NCBI RefSeq assembly: GCF_003952725.1
Contig: NZ_CP032509.1
Location: 2,938,001-3,002,000, forward strand
Direction of reading: 5' to 3'
DNA length: 64,000 bases
Origin: Georhizobium profundi
Lineage (GTDB): Bacteria; Pseudomonadota; Alphaproteobacteria; Rhizobiales; Rhizobiaceae
Of the stretch, positions 6,512 through 14,468 are shown piece after piece. The number at the start of each line of letters is the position of its first letter. Within the stretch, counting starts at the first letter, position 1. The notes beneath the pieces were generated by a model, which was not told the DNA's origin, searched no databases, and saw nothing but the letters and a program-made list of their open reading frames with translations. The position numbers and the translations under genes were made by a program.

Positions 6512-7888
6512 TTGATGGATGAGATCCAATCTGGCGACGTGATCGCTTGTCGGGAGCAGAAAACCGGACAATCTGGTATTCTTCACATCGAAGATGATCG
6601 CATCTGGGTCGAATTTATCAGTTTTGAGAAAACTCCCTCGATAGAGGTTGAGGACGTCATCCATCTCCATACGGCGAAGGGTTGGGTCGTTTCGCTTTTT
6701 AACAATGTAGACTTCAGCCCTTCGATACCATCTTGGCGTCGAGGTGATGTTGGTTTCGTTTACCGTCAGCGCGTTGTCTCAAATCTCGCGCTCGCCGGTG
6801 AAACCGCGTGGATTGACGATAACTTTGCTCGGTCAGTGTTTTTTCGCTTGCAACCTGACTGCGATTTCTTGTGGTCGAAAGACAAGGCCACCTCAATTGC
6901 TGAGACAGCAGAAGATTCGTCCCCTGAGCGAACGATATTTGAGATGTCCATTCCAGGAGGCAAATTGAGCCTCACCTTTTCGCTGGATAGGGATCGGATC
7001 AGAGGAAAATGGAACCCGGTTGAGCCAGGCTTTTTGATTGAGTTTCACGAAGGATTGGATCCGACAGACTGCTTGAAAAAAGTCTGGTTTCTGGAGAGCC
7101 TGTTTTCCTTACTGAGTTGGCGAAATGTTGAAAGCATAGCCATCTCAATGAGACTGATCGGAGCGGAAGAGCGGAGTTACTCGCACCGCGTGCTCTCCGT
7201 TGGCATGTTCGATAAGCACCGCCCCCCCGCCTCGAAAGAAATCAGGCATACGCCGATCTCCGCGGATGACCCCGTGGAACGTGACGCCATGCGAGCCGTG
7301 ATATTGGCCTGGTTTGAAAAAGAGGAGATTTGGAAGGACTGTGCCGGATTGATGCGTCGCGCACAAACGAAGCTTACCAGCGTGTCTGCGGAAAGGGCGC
7401 TCGATGCGTGCCGATGGTATGAACTGCTTGAACGCACATCAGGAGCTGAAACTGCCGCGCCAGAAGGAATGAGCGGCGTCATCGAAGCCGCTGTATTAGA
7501 AGCCCAGGAACGCGGACTGGACGACTATGTCGCGTGGATAAGATCACGCTTAAGCGGCATCAGGGGTGAACCGAAAAAAGTAAAGTTTCTGCGGCTTATA
7601 GCCGACGCGAACGAATGGCTTGAGCGTAAGTTTTTTGACGAAGTGAGCGTCGAGATGTTGGCGGGTGCTTACAAAGCGCGGCATGCGACGGGACACGGCG
7701 CGATGCGTCCGATGACCGACAGCGATATCCGGAATTTGTGGGGCGATATACTGGCGATTGAGGCTCTATGCGCGGCTCGCATGATGGCCCACCTTCCTTT
7801 CTCAGCGCGAGGGATGGGCCTGCTTGATATGCATCCACTGTTCAAAGCCTTCAGAGAACTACAGCGAGAACGGTCCCAGCAGAGATAA
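6512..7888 (+). CDS. HEPN-domain protein, ApeA-like
   Basis: This 458-aa protein has an N-terminal beta-rich region (about 1-230). The C-terminal helical domain (about 255-430) contains R390-x4-H395 (KARHATGHGA), the R-X4-6-H motif of HEPN ribonucleases. The two-part layout resembles ApeA, a single-gene anti-phage HEPN protein. It lies downstream of the PIN-like gene on the same strand and ends 41 bp from the convergent ABC-3C operon. Inferred role: an RNA-cleaving abortive-infection effector, alone or with the PIN-like protein. Confidence 0.55.
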   Translation: MMDEIQSGDVIACREQKTGQSGILHIEDDRIWVEFISFEKTPSIEVEDVIHLHTAKGWVVSLFNNVDFSPSIPSWRRGDVGFVYRQRVVSNLALAGETAWIDDNFARSVFFRLQPDCDFLWSKDKATSIAETAEDSSPERTIFEMSIPGGKLSLTFSLDRDRIRGKWNPVEPGFLIEFHEGLDPTDCLKKVWFLESLFSLLSWRNVESIAISMRLIGAEERSYSHRVLSVGMFDKHRPPASKEIRHTPISADDPVERDAMRAVILAWFEKEEIWKDCAGLMRRAQTKLTSVSAERALDACRWYELLERTSGAETAAPEGMSGVIEAAVLEAQERGLDDYVAWIRSRLSGIRGEPKKVKFLRLIADANEWLERKFFDEVSVEMLAGAYKARHATGHGAMRPMTDSDIRNLWGDILAIEALCAARMMAHLPFSARGMGLLDMHPLFKAFRELQRERSQQR

Positions 7889-7928
7889 GGTCATCAATGA
7901 CTCCAATTGCAATGCTGTCATCTCAAAG

Positions 7929-9659
7929 CTAATCGAAACGCGCGCCGAATAGCCCTCCACCAGGTAAGTCAGAAAGTTCGGTTTCTAGTACAAAATCGCT
8001 GAAATCTGCTCCAGATTCTCGTTGAGCCCTATCAAGCTCATCCGAATTTAACAGTGCGATGTATTGGATCTCCGTTTCCGCTGAAATCTGCGCTGCAATC
8101 TGCAACGACTTGGCAAATTGCCGACCATCAACAGGCTCGAAAAGGTGGCTATCGTGCAGTAAGAAGCCTGGCCCAATTCCTCGACGCTGTGCCAGCAATG
8201 CTATCGTTAAATCGAAGCAAAATATCTCCATACTCATTACGCCCGCGCTCTGGTCGAATGGCGTACTCGGTAAAAAGCGCAGCCCGTCATCTGTAGCGGA
8301 GATCGCAAGTGAGCCCGGCTGTTCGTAAAGGCTCTCTGAAATTTGCGAAAAGGTCGTACTCGCCAGTTCGACAATGGCCGATCGCTCGCGTCGGTCCTGA
8401 CGGAGCGCTCGGATTGCGTCATCGAGATCGGCTTCAGTCTGTTCTATGCTCACTTCGAGTTTTCTTGCATCCTCGAGGCGCCCCTTTAGCTGACGCAGCT
8501 CTCCTTCACGATCAGAGAGTTCGTCGCGCAATTGTAACAACTGATCCGCTGGACCACTCGCTCTCAGGGCTTTAGTGATGTCACGGCGACGTTCTTCAAC
8601 GGCCTCCCTGAGGGGTTCACGCTCGTCGATTCTGCGGCGAGCTGATGAAATCTCAGTTTGAAGATGTGACTTGCGGTTTGCTACGAGCTGCTCGTGAAAG
8701 CGTCGGACCTCCGCATATCGACCTCCAACAAGATCTGGAAATATTATCTCCGCCTCCGCAAATAGTCTCGTTAGATCTGGCAGCTCAGATAGCGACTCCG
8801 ATTCAAGTGATCTTATATTGACGTCGATTGACTCAGCATCAAGAATGTCATCATCAGAAAGGTCGCGAAATCGTTGGTTAAGTATGACCAGCTCTGTTTC
8901 CAACTCGCGAAAAGCCGGCAGAACATTGAAAGATTCGATTCGCGTGTTCAGGCGATCCCGTCCCAGTTTTACCGCTGCAATCTGCGCTTCCAGCTGAGCT
9001 TCAAGATCAGCCTGTTTCGTCCCAGGCGCGGCGGCCTTGTCAAGATCCGCCAATGCCCTCTGCGCAGTCTTCAGTTTTTTGATCGCGGCCTTGCTATAGT
9101 GCAACTGACGCACAAGTTCAGTATCTAAGCCGAACAGTTCTGCCAACGTTGTCTCAGACGATGCGCTAGTTTGAGAGCGAAATGTTCGAATGGGATCTTC
9201 CAACCCACCATCGCGCTTGCGGCGCGCGAAAAAGCTAATCAGCTGTCGATACGAGGTCCCTCCGGCGCCTTTCTTGCCCGTCCAGCCAAACCAAGCCTCT
9301 CCTAGGTGCTTGCACCAAAGCGAATTGGTGATGCGTGATTGAAGGATTGAGGACCCAGCGATCGCCACCTGCGTTGCATCCGAAGCCCTCCTTGTGACGG
9401 CAAGTCGCTCAGGTCCGACGTCAAGTTCCAGTGTAAAATTCCAGTCCTTGACTACGGATGATTTGAGCGCTCCTTCGGTTTGTCCCCCTAGAAGGAAATG
9501 AACAATATCTAAGACACTGGATTTACCAGCACCGTTTCTACTCCTTCGCTTTGCAGACGAATCTGAACCTTCGTGCCGCGAAGCCAAAATAATGTTGAGC
9601 CCTGGCTTAAACGCTAATGTCTTGAATTGTGCCCTATCCGACGAGAGACGATGTAGCAT
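7929..9659 (-). CDS. ABC-3C system ATPase, SMC/RecN-like (DUF2326 type)
   Basis: This 576-aa protein has a Walker A at residues 40-48 (RNGAGKSSV), long coiled-coil stretches at about 195-290 and 330-430, and a C-terminal Walker B-like segment at 499-508 (FLLHDSHLFE). This is the layout of DUF2326 ATPases, the ATPase component of ABC-three-component systems predicted to act in conflict with invaders. Its ATG follows the stop of the middle-component gene with no gap. It is expected to hydrolyse ATP as a sensor or loader for the nuclease-like partner. Confidence 0.75.
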   Translation of the reverse strand: MLHRLSSDRAQFKTLAFKPGLNIILASRHEGSDSSAKRRSRNGAGKSSVLDIVHFLLGGQTEGALKSSVVKDWNFTLELDVGPERLAVTRRASDATQVAIAGSSILQSRITNSLWCKHLGEAWFGWTGKKGAGGTSYRQLISFFARRKRDGGLEDPIRTFRSQTSASSETTLAELFGLDTELVRQLHYSKAAIKKLKTAQRALADLDKAAAPGTKQADLEAQLEAQIAAVKLGRDRLNTRIESFNVLPAFRELETELVILNQRFRDLSDDDILDAESIDVNIRSLESESLSELPDLTRLFAEAEIIFPDLVGGRYAEVRRFHEQLVANRKSHLQTEISSARRRIDEREPLREAVEERRRDITKALRASGPADQLLQLRDELSDREGELRQLKGRLEDARKLEVSIEQTEADLDDAIRALRQDRRERSAIVELASTTFSQISESLYEQPGSLAISATDDGLRFLPSTPFDQSAGVMSMEIFCFDLTIALLAQRRGIGPGFLLHDSHLFEPVDGRQFAKSLQIAAQISAETEIQYIALLNSDELDRAQRESGADFSDFVLETELSDLPGGGLFGARFD

Positions 9660-9902
9660 CTAGCGCACCGCCCGCTTACGCCGAAGCAGCCCGTCGTCGC
9701 CTAACTGGACCAGTTGCATAAGATAGAGCAGATCGATGGCCAGAATGAACCAACTGTAAGCAATCGGACTGGACTGTTGTTGCAACCTAAACTCGTCCCA
9801 AATTCCCGAGATCGTTCGTGGAACACCCAATCCATCGAATATCCTACCTGCAAGCGTTAGCAGGGCCCGGTCAGGGGTGATGTTTTTTGTGGGGAGGATC
9901 AT
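9660..9902 (-). CDS. ABC-3C middle component (MC6-like)
   Basis: This 80-aa protein has an N-terminal MILPTKNITPDRALL and a core SWFILAIDLLYLMQLV that match my recollection of the MC6 middle-component family. It is predicted to fold as a winged helix bridging the ATPase and the third component. The start overlaps the upstream gene by 4 bp and the stop touches the ATPase ATG, so the three genes form one translationally coupled operon. Confidence 0.7.
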   Translation of the reverse strand: MILPTKNITPDRALLTLAGRIFDGLGVPRTISGIWDEFRLQQQSSPIAYSWFILAIDLLYLMQLVQLGDDGLLRRKRAVR

Positions 9903-10822
9903 TCTTGGGCTCCCTCGGGAGGTATTTCAAATATCTGACAGGTCACGAAAAAGTGCGTCACTATAGCCAGCGCTGCTGCGTCCCGATCCGACTCGCCAGA
10001 GTTACCGCCGGCAAAGCTTAACATTTCCGCAAATATCTTTTCAGGCTCGAGTGCTTCAGCGACACATTCGCCATAACGCGATCTGAATCCCTCCGCCATC
10101 CGCTCGGATTCCTCGGGGTCAGCTTGCTCAGCCAAATAGTTTCTAACCTTCGGGACTCCAGCTTGGCCAATGGACAAAAAATGTCGGGTTGAATCCGGAA
10201 GCAAATTGAACCGAACCTTTTTTGCCAATGAAGCTGATATCGGTATCGGCTCCATGCGATCGATCGATATCGCTTTCTTCAACGTAGCCAAGGCGCGACC
10301 CAGGTTGGCATAAGTGATCTTTGCCATGTCCACTGTACGTGGCGCGCGACCGTACAATGCAGCGCGTTCAGGCGCCGGAAGCGACCTGATCAGGTCAATG
10401 ATATCAGAGCGGTTAAATGCGCCCGCCGCGACCTTCAACACCTCTGATAAATTTGCAATGCTGCGAACAATCTCGGATGGAACTCGATCGCGGAAGAGGT
10501 TAACGACAAATTTCCACTCCCGTAATGTATCTCCCCAGTGCCCACTCGCTCCTTTGAAGTCCTCGTCAATTTTTCTGAGGGCTTCAGCGACTGCTACCTG
10601 GCCATAACGGGGTCCGTAACACTGGTAGACTGTTCCCGTTGATCGACGAAATCCATCGCATTTCAGATCGCCTCGCGAACCCATTGGGATAGTCGGCGTA
10701 AAATCCTCCTTCCAGGCAGATTTGGCGATCTCTTGGAAGCGCGTTTCAAAGGCGTCGCCTTCCAGATCCTTAAGCTCGCATTCCGCTCTAAGCTTTTGCC
10801 ACTCCCAATCAAATTCGCTCAT
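9899..10822 (-). CDS. ABC-3C third component with restriction-endonuclease-like N-terminus
   Basis: This 307-aa protein is the first gene of the operon. Residues about 25-75 contain FQEIAK, GDLKCDG (Asp52, Asp56) and VYQCYGP (Gln67-x-Tyr69). This spacing resembles PD-(D/E)xK nucleases of the Mrr type, with Gln/Tyr in place of the usual E-x-K. The remaining ~230 residues are helical and probably bind the middle component. Inferred role: the nuclease effector of the ABC-3C system. The missing lysine makes catalytic activity uncertain. Confidence 0.6.
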   Translation of the reverse strand: MSEFDWEWQKLRAECELKDLEGDAFETRFQEIAKSAWKEDFTPTIPMGSRGDLKCDGFRRSTGTVYQCYGPRYGQVAVAEALRKIDEDFKGASGHWGDTLREWKFVVNLFRDRVPSEIVRSIANLSEVLKVAAGAFNRSDIIDLIRSLPAPERAALYGRAPRTVDMAKITYANLGRALATLKKAISIDRMEPIPISASLAKKVRFNLLPDSTRHFLSIGQAGVPKVRNYLAEQADPEESERMAEGFRSRYGECVAEALEPEKIFAEMLSFAGGNSGESDRDAAALAIVTHFFVTCQIFEIPPEGAQE

Positions 10823-10917
10823 GTGGTCATTTTGCCCAGCCAGCCCGCATTTTAACGAAAGAGATCAAAACATACGCGGTACTTATAAAGCGAGGTCCGG
10901 TTATCGCCACCCACAAC

Positions 10918-10978
10918 GTTCCAACGCGGAACAGATGCAGCACTAAAGTTGGAACCTCCAGCATCATACAGTTGGAAG
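10918..10978. repeat. GTTCCAAC / GTTGGAAC repeats near the element end
   Basis: GTTCCAAC at 10918-10925 is repeated inverted as GTTGGAAC at 10948-10955. GTTGGAAG follows at 10971-10978. All three lie between the ABC-3C promoter region and tRNA-Arg. They could be operators for the operon or arm-type recombinase sites next to the attachment site. Nothing else is seen in 10823-11012. Confidence 0.4.
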
Positions 10979-11012
10979 TCTGATTTTTGACCCGGCTAAC
11001 ATATTGTATTAA

Positions 11013-11089
11013 TGGCGACCCCTGCAGGATTCGAACCTGCGACCATCGGCTTAGAAGGCCGGTGCTCTATCCAGCTGAGCTAAGGGGCC
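11013..11089 (-). tRNA. tRNA-Arg (anticodon TCT), probable attachment site
   Basis: A complete 77-nt cloverleaf on the minus strand has acceptor GGCCCCT/AGGGGTC, anticodon TCT, a T arm with TTCGAAT, and CCA encoded at 11013-11015. It reads AGA codons. The 3' half faces the mobile element, the normal orientation for integration at a tRNA gene, and the element leaves the gene intact. Confidence 0.95.
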
Positions 11090-11110
11090 GTGCGGGCGCT
11101 GACGGTGGCG

Positions 11111-11416
11111 TCAGTGCGTCCAAGGCATCTTTCGGTCATAGCGGAAGTTGTCGGAATAGGCGACCCGGCTACGCTTCGGCTCTTTCGGCTCGATGACGCG
11201 ATAGGCAATGCCGTTGCGTTCGGCGTAGTCGATCGCGGCCTCGCGGGTGTCGAAGCTCAGATTGATCTGCTGCTTCATGTCGCGCGAGGAGGTATAACCC
11301 ATCATCGGGTCGATCGAACGAGGGATTTCAGGCTCATAGCGAAGCACCCAATCCTGGGTCTTGGCCTTGCCGGATTGCATTGCCGTCTTTGCGGGGCGGT
11401 AGATCCTGGCCGTCAT
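11111..11416 (-). CDS. NADH dehydrogenase subunit, NDUFS4-like (ETC complex I conserved region)
   Basis: This 101-aa protein matches the alphaproteobacterial homologue of the mitochondrial accessory subunit NDUFS4 (start MTARIYRPAKTAMQSGKAK; later FDTREAAIDYAERNGIAY; C-terminal DNFRYDRKMPWTH). It binds peripherally to respiratory complex I on the cytoplasmic side. Length and ends are family-typical. It stands alone between two tRNA genes, far from the nuo genes at 58.8-64.0 kb, as is usual for this gene. Confidence 0.9.
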   Translation of the reverse strand: MTARIYRPAKTAMQSGKAKTQDWVLRYEPEIPRSIDPMMGYTSSRDMKQQINLSFDTREAAIDYAERNGIAYRVIEPKEPKRSRVAYSDNFRYDRKMPWTH

Positions 11417-11463
11417 GATGCCTCAGCGTCTCCCCTTACCTGCTCGTCGCCGGAAAGTTTGAT

Positions 11464-11540
<77 letters not shown>

Positions 11541-11725
11541 CCGACGCGAGACCCCTACCTTTGCGGCGGATGGCGCGCAAGGAGAAAATCTGCCGATGCT
11601 TGGAAATCGCGCCGGTGGCGCCACGGCGCATCTACATTCGACGACGTTACTTCATGCAATTGCAACGAAATTTTAGGGCTCTCCCGCTTATCAATGCGCT
11701 CTGGCTGATCGGGAGAGGTGCCTTC

Positions 11726-12493
11726 ATGGGAATCAATTGCACGGGCTGTCGCGACGGAAGCGACCTCGATGTCGCGTTCTCCATGGCGTTTCAGCCGATC
11801 ATCGACATTTCAACGGGCGACGTGTTTGCGCATGAAGCGCTGGTCCGGGGTCTTTCCGGCGAAGGTGCCGGTCATGTGCTCGGCCAGATCAAGGACCACA
11901 ACCGCTACGCCTTCGACCAGCAGTGCCGCGTCAAGGCGATCGAGCTCGCGGCCACGCTTTTCGATCGGCAGGCTCCGACGAAGCTGTCGATCAATTTCAT
12001 GCCGAATGCCGTCTACGAGCCCCGCGCCTGCATTCGCGTGACGCTGGCTACCGCGATGAAGACAGGCTTTCCGCTGGATCGGATCATCTTCGAGTTCACG
12101 GAGGACGAGCGGCTCGATACCGCGCATGTGCTGCATATCCTGCGCACCTATCGCGACATGGGCTTCAAGACGGCCATCGATGATTTCGGCGCCGGTCACG
12201 CGGGTCTGGCACTTCTCTCCCAGTTCCAGCCCGACATCGTGAAGCTCGACATGGAGCTGATCCGGGATATCGACACCAATCCCGTCAAGCGCACGATCGT
12301 TCGCCATACGCTGGCGATGCTGAACGATCTCGGTGTTGTGCCGTTGTGCGAAGGTGTGGAGACGACTGGAGAGCTGAAGGTCCTGCGCGACCTTGGCGTG
12401 CGGCTGGTGCAAGGCTATGTGCTTGCACGGCCGACCTTCGAGAGCCTGGCTGCAACTGCGGAACTCGACGGATTGTTCGCGACCGCCGCCTGA
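11726..12493 (+). CDS. EAL-domain c-di-GMP phosphodiesterase
   Basis: This 255-aa protein uses ATG 11726, with GGGAGAGG upstream. It is almost entirely an EAL domain. The catalytic set is intact: HEALVRG, the Asn in SINFMPN, FEFTED, IDDFGAGH, KLDMEL and CEGVET. A short N-terminus carries C5 and C8 (CTGC), perhaps a metal or redox site. It should hydrolyse c-di-GMP to pGpG in the cytoplasm. There is no membrane segment and no GGDEF partner, so input sensing is unclear. Confidence 0.85.
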   Translation: MGINCTGCRDGSDLDVAFSMAFQPIIDISTGDVFAHEALVRGLSGEGAGHVLGQIKDHNRYAFDQQCRVKAIELAATLFDRQAPTKLSINFMPNAVYEPRACIRVTLATAMKTGFPLDRIIFEFTEDERLDTAHVLHILRTYRDMGFKTAIDDFGAGHAGLALLSQFQPDIVKLDMELIRDIDTNPVKRTIVRHTLAMLNDLGVVPLCEGVETTGELKVLRDLGVRLVQGYVLARPTFESLAATAELDGLFATAA

Positions 12494-12549
12494 CGCGAGC
12501 CCGCCGTATAAACAGCGGGCACCTGGCGGCACGTCCCTTTCGACAAGCG

Positions 12550-13056
12550 CTATTGCGCGCCGGCCGCTTCAGCGACGATCGGGTGGGAGACGCGATCGCC
12601 TTCAGCCAGCCCCATTTCCTCGGCCTTGCCGGCATTGAGCTCAAGCACGAACAGCACCGGCTCGGGCGAGGCGATGACGGCTTCGGACAGCGGAACCGCA
12701 TCTGCGTGATGGCCGGCGACCGTGCCATCGCCGCGGATGAAGATCATGTCCAGCGGGATCAGCGTGTTGCGCATCCACATGGTGATCTGGCGTGGCTCCT
12801 CGAAGCGGAAGAGCATGCCGTGATCATCGTCCATCTGCTCGCGGAACATGAGGCCCGAAGCACGGTCGCGCCCGTTGAGGGCCAGTTCCACGGAATAATC
12901 GAAGCTGCCTTCGGAGGTTTCGATGACCAGACGCTCCTCATGGACCGGCAGCAGCGAGGGTTCACCCTGCTGGTCCTGGGCTTGAAGCGGTGCTGCGATA
13001 AAAAGAAAAAGCGCCGATGCGGCGCTCGCAACCAGATGGCGGCGGGTAAAGATCAT
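12550..13056 (-). CDS. DUF192 family secreted protein
   Basis: The protein is 168 aa. ATG 13056 is chosen over an upstream GTG because GGAG lies five bases before it. A Tat/Sec-like signal peptide (FTRRHLVASAASALFLFIAA, then APLQAQ) is followed by a DUF192 domain with its typical core (RASGLMFREQM, ITMWMRNTLIPLDMIFI). The domain occurs in small periplasmic proteins of unknown biochemical function. It lies 15 bp downstream of the cold-shock gene on the same strand. Confidence 0.85.
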   Translation of the reverse strand: MIFTRRHLVASAASALFLFIAAPLQAQDQQGEPSLLPVHEERLVIETSEGSFDYSVELALNGRDRASGLMFREQMDDDHGMLFRFEEPRQITMWMRNTLIPLDMIFIRGDGTVAGHHADAVPLSEAVIASPEPVLFVLELNAGKAEEMGLAEGDRVSHPIVAEAAGAQ

Positions 13057-13071
13057 CTGCACTCCGATCGA

Positions 13072-13650
13072 TCAGTGCGATTGCGGGAACGGACTGTCGT
13101 TGTCGGGGTGAATTTCGGCAGCCATAAGGCCCTTGCCGCCCGGACCGAAGCGAACGAGCACGATCTGGCCGGGACGCAGTTCGGCAAGACCGAAGCGACG
13201 CAAAGTCTCCATGTGCACGAAAATGTCTTCGGTGCCCTCGCCGCGCGAGACGAACCCGAAGCCCTTGGTCCGGTTGAACCATTTGACGATGGCGCGCTCG
13301 AGCCCGCTCGTCGGCGTCACTTGAACCTTGGTACGCGCCGGCGGCAGCTGCGAGGGATGCGGCAGGTTAGACTGATCCATCGAAAGGACGCGGAAGGCCT
13401 GGTAGCCCCGATCCCGCTTCTGGATCTCGCATACCACGCGCGTGCCTTCCATGACCGTCTGGTAACCGTCACGGCGCAGACAGGTGACATGTAGAAGAAC
13501 GTCTTCCATCCCGTTGTCAGGCACGATGAAGCCGAAACCTTTGGCAACATCGAACCATTTGATGGTGCCGGAAATCTCCATCAGGTCGACGGGATCGCCA
13601 AGGACCGCGTCGTCGAGCCGAAATTCCTTATGCGAGGAGCTGTCCCCCAT
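13072..13650 (-). CDS. Cold-shock protein with two CSD domains
   Basis: This 192-aa protein carries two cold-shock domains, at about 24-90 and 118-185. Each has the RNP1-like core (GTIKWFDVAKGFGFI; AIVKWFNRTKGFGFV) and an RNP2-like motif (VLLHV; IFVHM). A proline-rich linker joins them. Tandem CSD proteins of this length are typical of Hyphomicrobiales. It binds single-stranded RNA/DNA as a chaperone or antiterminator and is probably co-transcribed with the DUF192 gene. Confidence 0.9.
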   Translation of the reverse strand: MGDSSSHKEFRLDDAVLGDPVDLMEISGTIKWFDVAKGFGFIVPDNGMEDVLLHVTCLRRDGYQTVMEGTRVVCEIQKRDRGYQAFRVLSMDQSNLPHPSQLPPARTKVQVTPTSGLERAIVKWFNRTKGFGFVSRGEGTEDIFVHMETLRRFGLAELRPGQIVLVRFGPGGKGLMAAEIHPDNDSPFPQSH

Positions 13651-13702
13651 CCCCTACCGCCTTTGTCATGCGAGCCAAGTAATCTTGATTCTCGTCTGTC
13701 AG

Positions 13703-13731
13703 AATAGCATCGCAAAGGGCGTTCTGCGCAA
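13703..13731 (-). promoter_or_regulatory. Candidate promoter of the cold-shock gene
   Basis: On the minus strand, TTGCGC (-35, 13726-13731) and GCTATT (-10, 13703-13708) are 17 bp apart, close to the alphaproteobacterial housekeeping consensus. The implied leader is about 45 nt. Confidence 0.4.
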
Positions 13732-13837
13732 GTGTTACTTTTCCATGAATACAGGACCAATGATACGAGGCGGCATTGTGTGCGCCACGCTTGCGCCTAC
13801 CTACGGGCTGACCGAACCAAAATGAAAGGACACCCCG

Positions 13838-14278
13838 ATGCGTTATCTCCACACGATGGTGCGCGTGCGCGATCTGGACGCCTCACTCGACTTTTACTGC
13901 AACAAGCTGGGCCTTGTGGAAATTCGGCGCATGGAAAACGAACAGGGTCGTTTCACCCTGGTCTTCCTGGCGGCTCCCGAGGACAAGGCGCGGGCCGAGA
14001 GCGAGCGCGCACCGATGGTAGAGCTCACCTACAACTGGGACCCGGAAGATTATACCGGCGGGCGCAATTTCGGTCATCTCGCCTACGTGGTCGACGACAT
14101 CTACGCTCTTTGCAGCAAGCTGAAGAACGCGGGCATCACGATCAACCGCCCGCCCCGCGACGGGCACATGGCCTTCGTGCGCTCGCCGGATGGCATTTCG
14201 ATCGAATTGCTACAGAAAGGCGATGCCTTGCCGCGCCAAGAGCCATGGGCTTCGATGGAGAATACCGGCAGCTGGTAA
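13838..14278 (+). CDS. gloA: Lactoylglutathione lyase (glyoxalase I)
   Basis: This 146-aa protein starts at ATG 13838 behind AAAGGAC. It is full length for GloA, with the two beta-alpha-beta-beta-beta modules of the vicinal-oxygen-chelate fold. Metal ligands are expected at His5 (LHTMVRV), Glu in MVELTYN, His in FGHLAYV and Glu in SIELLQK, all visible. It converts the methylglyoxal-glutathione hemithioacetal to S-lactoylglutathione in the cytoplasm. It is monocistronic. Confidence 0.92.
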   Translation: MRYLHTMVRVRDLDASLDFYCNKLGLVEIRRMENEQGRFTLVFLAAPEDKARAESERAPMVELTYNWDPEDYTGGRNFGHLAYVVDDIYALCSKLKNAGITINRPPRDGHMAFVRSPDGISIELLQKGDALPRQEPWASMENTGSW

Positions 14279-14468
14279 TCGCATCGAACATCGACACAAT
14301 ATCGTTTCCACCGTCTCGCTCTCCCATGTCCAACGCACGGATTTTCATCGGCCGAAAGGTCATGTGATTCGGTTTGGACCCTGAAATCTCAGGGGGCATG
14401 GACAATATCGGCCGAGTTGCTTAAAACGCTCGCCATATATTGAGAGCGGGACGAGCGGGGACGGGGTA

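Larger units (their letters stand above)
1..11012. mobile_element. Prophage or phage-derived integrative element, right part, abutting tRNA-Arg
   Basis: Everything left of tRNA-Arg(TCT) is accessory: divergent phage-type repressor genes with operators, a tRNA in mid-element, small unrecognised early genes, an excisionase-like gene, a tyrosine recombinase, and then defence-type cargo up to the 3' end of the tRNA gene. Integration into a tRNA 3' end is the usual behaviour of tyrosine-recombinase elements, so the right boundary is inferred at about 11012. The left boundary lies outside the window. No capsid, tail or packaging gene is visible, so an intact phage, a defective prophage and a phage satellite are all possible. 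From 11013 onward the gene content is ordinary Hyphomicrobiales core genome. Confidence 0.75.

Noticed and set aside
1-11012. CRISPR array
   Set aside because: No regularly spaced direct repeats of 20-40 bp are seen. The short palindromes are operator-type sites.
12501-12522. Inverted repeat GCCCGC/GCGGGC between the EAL and DUF192 genes as a terminator
   Set aside because: The stem is only 6 bp with a 10-nt loop, and no T-run follows on either strand.
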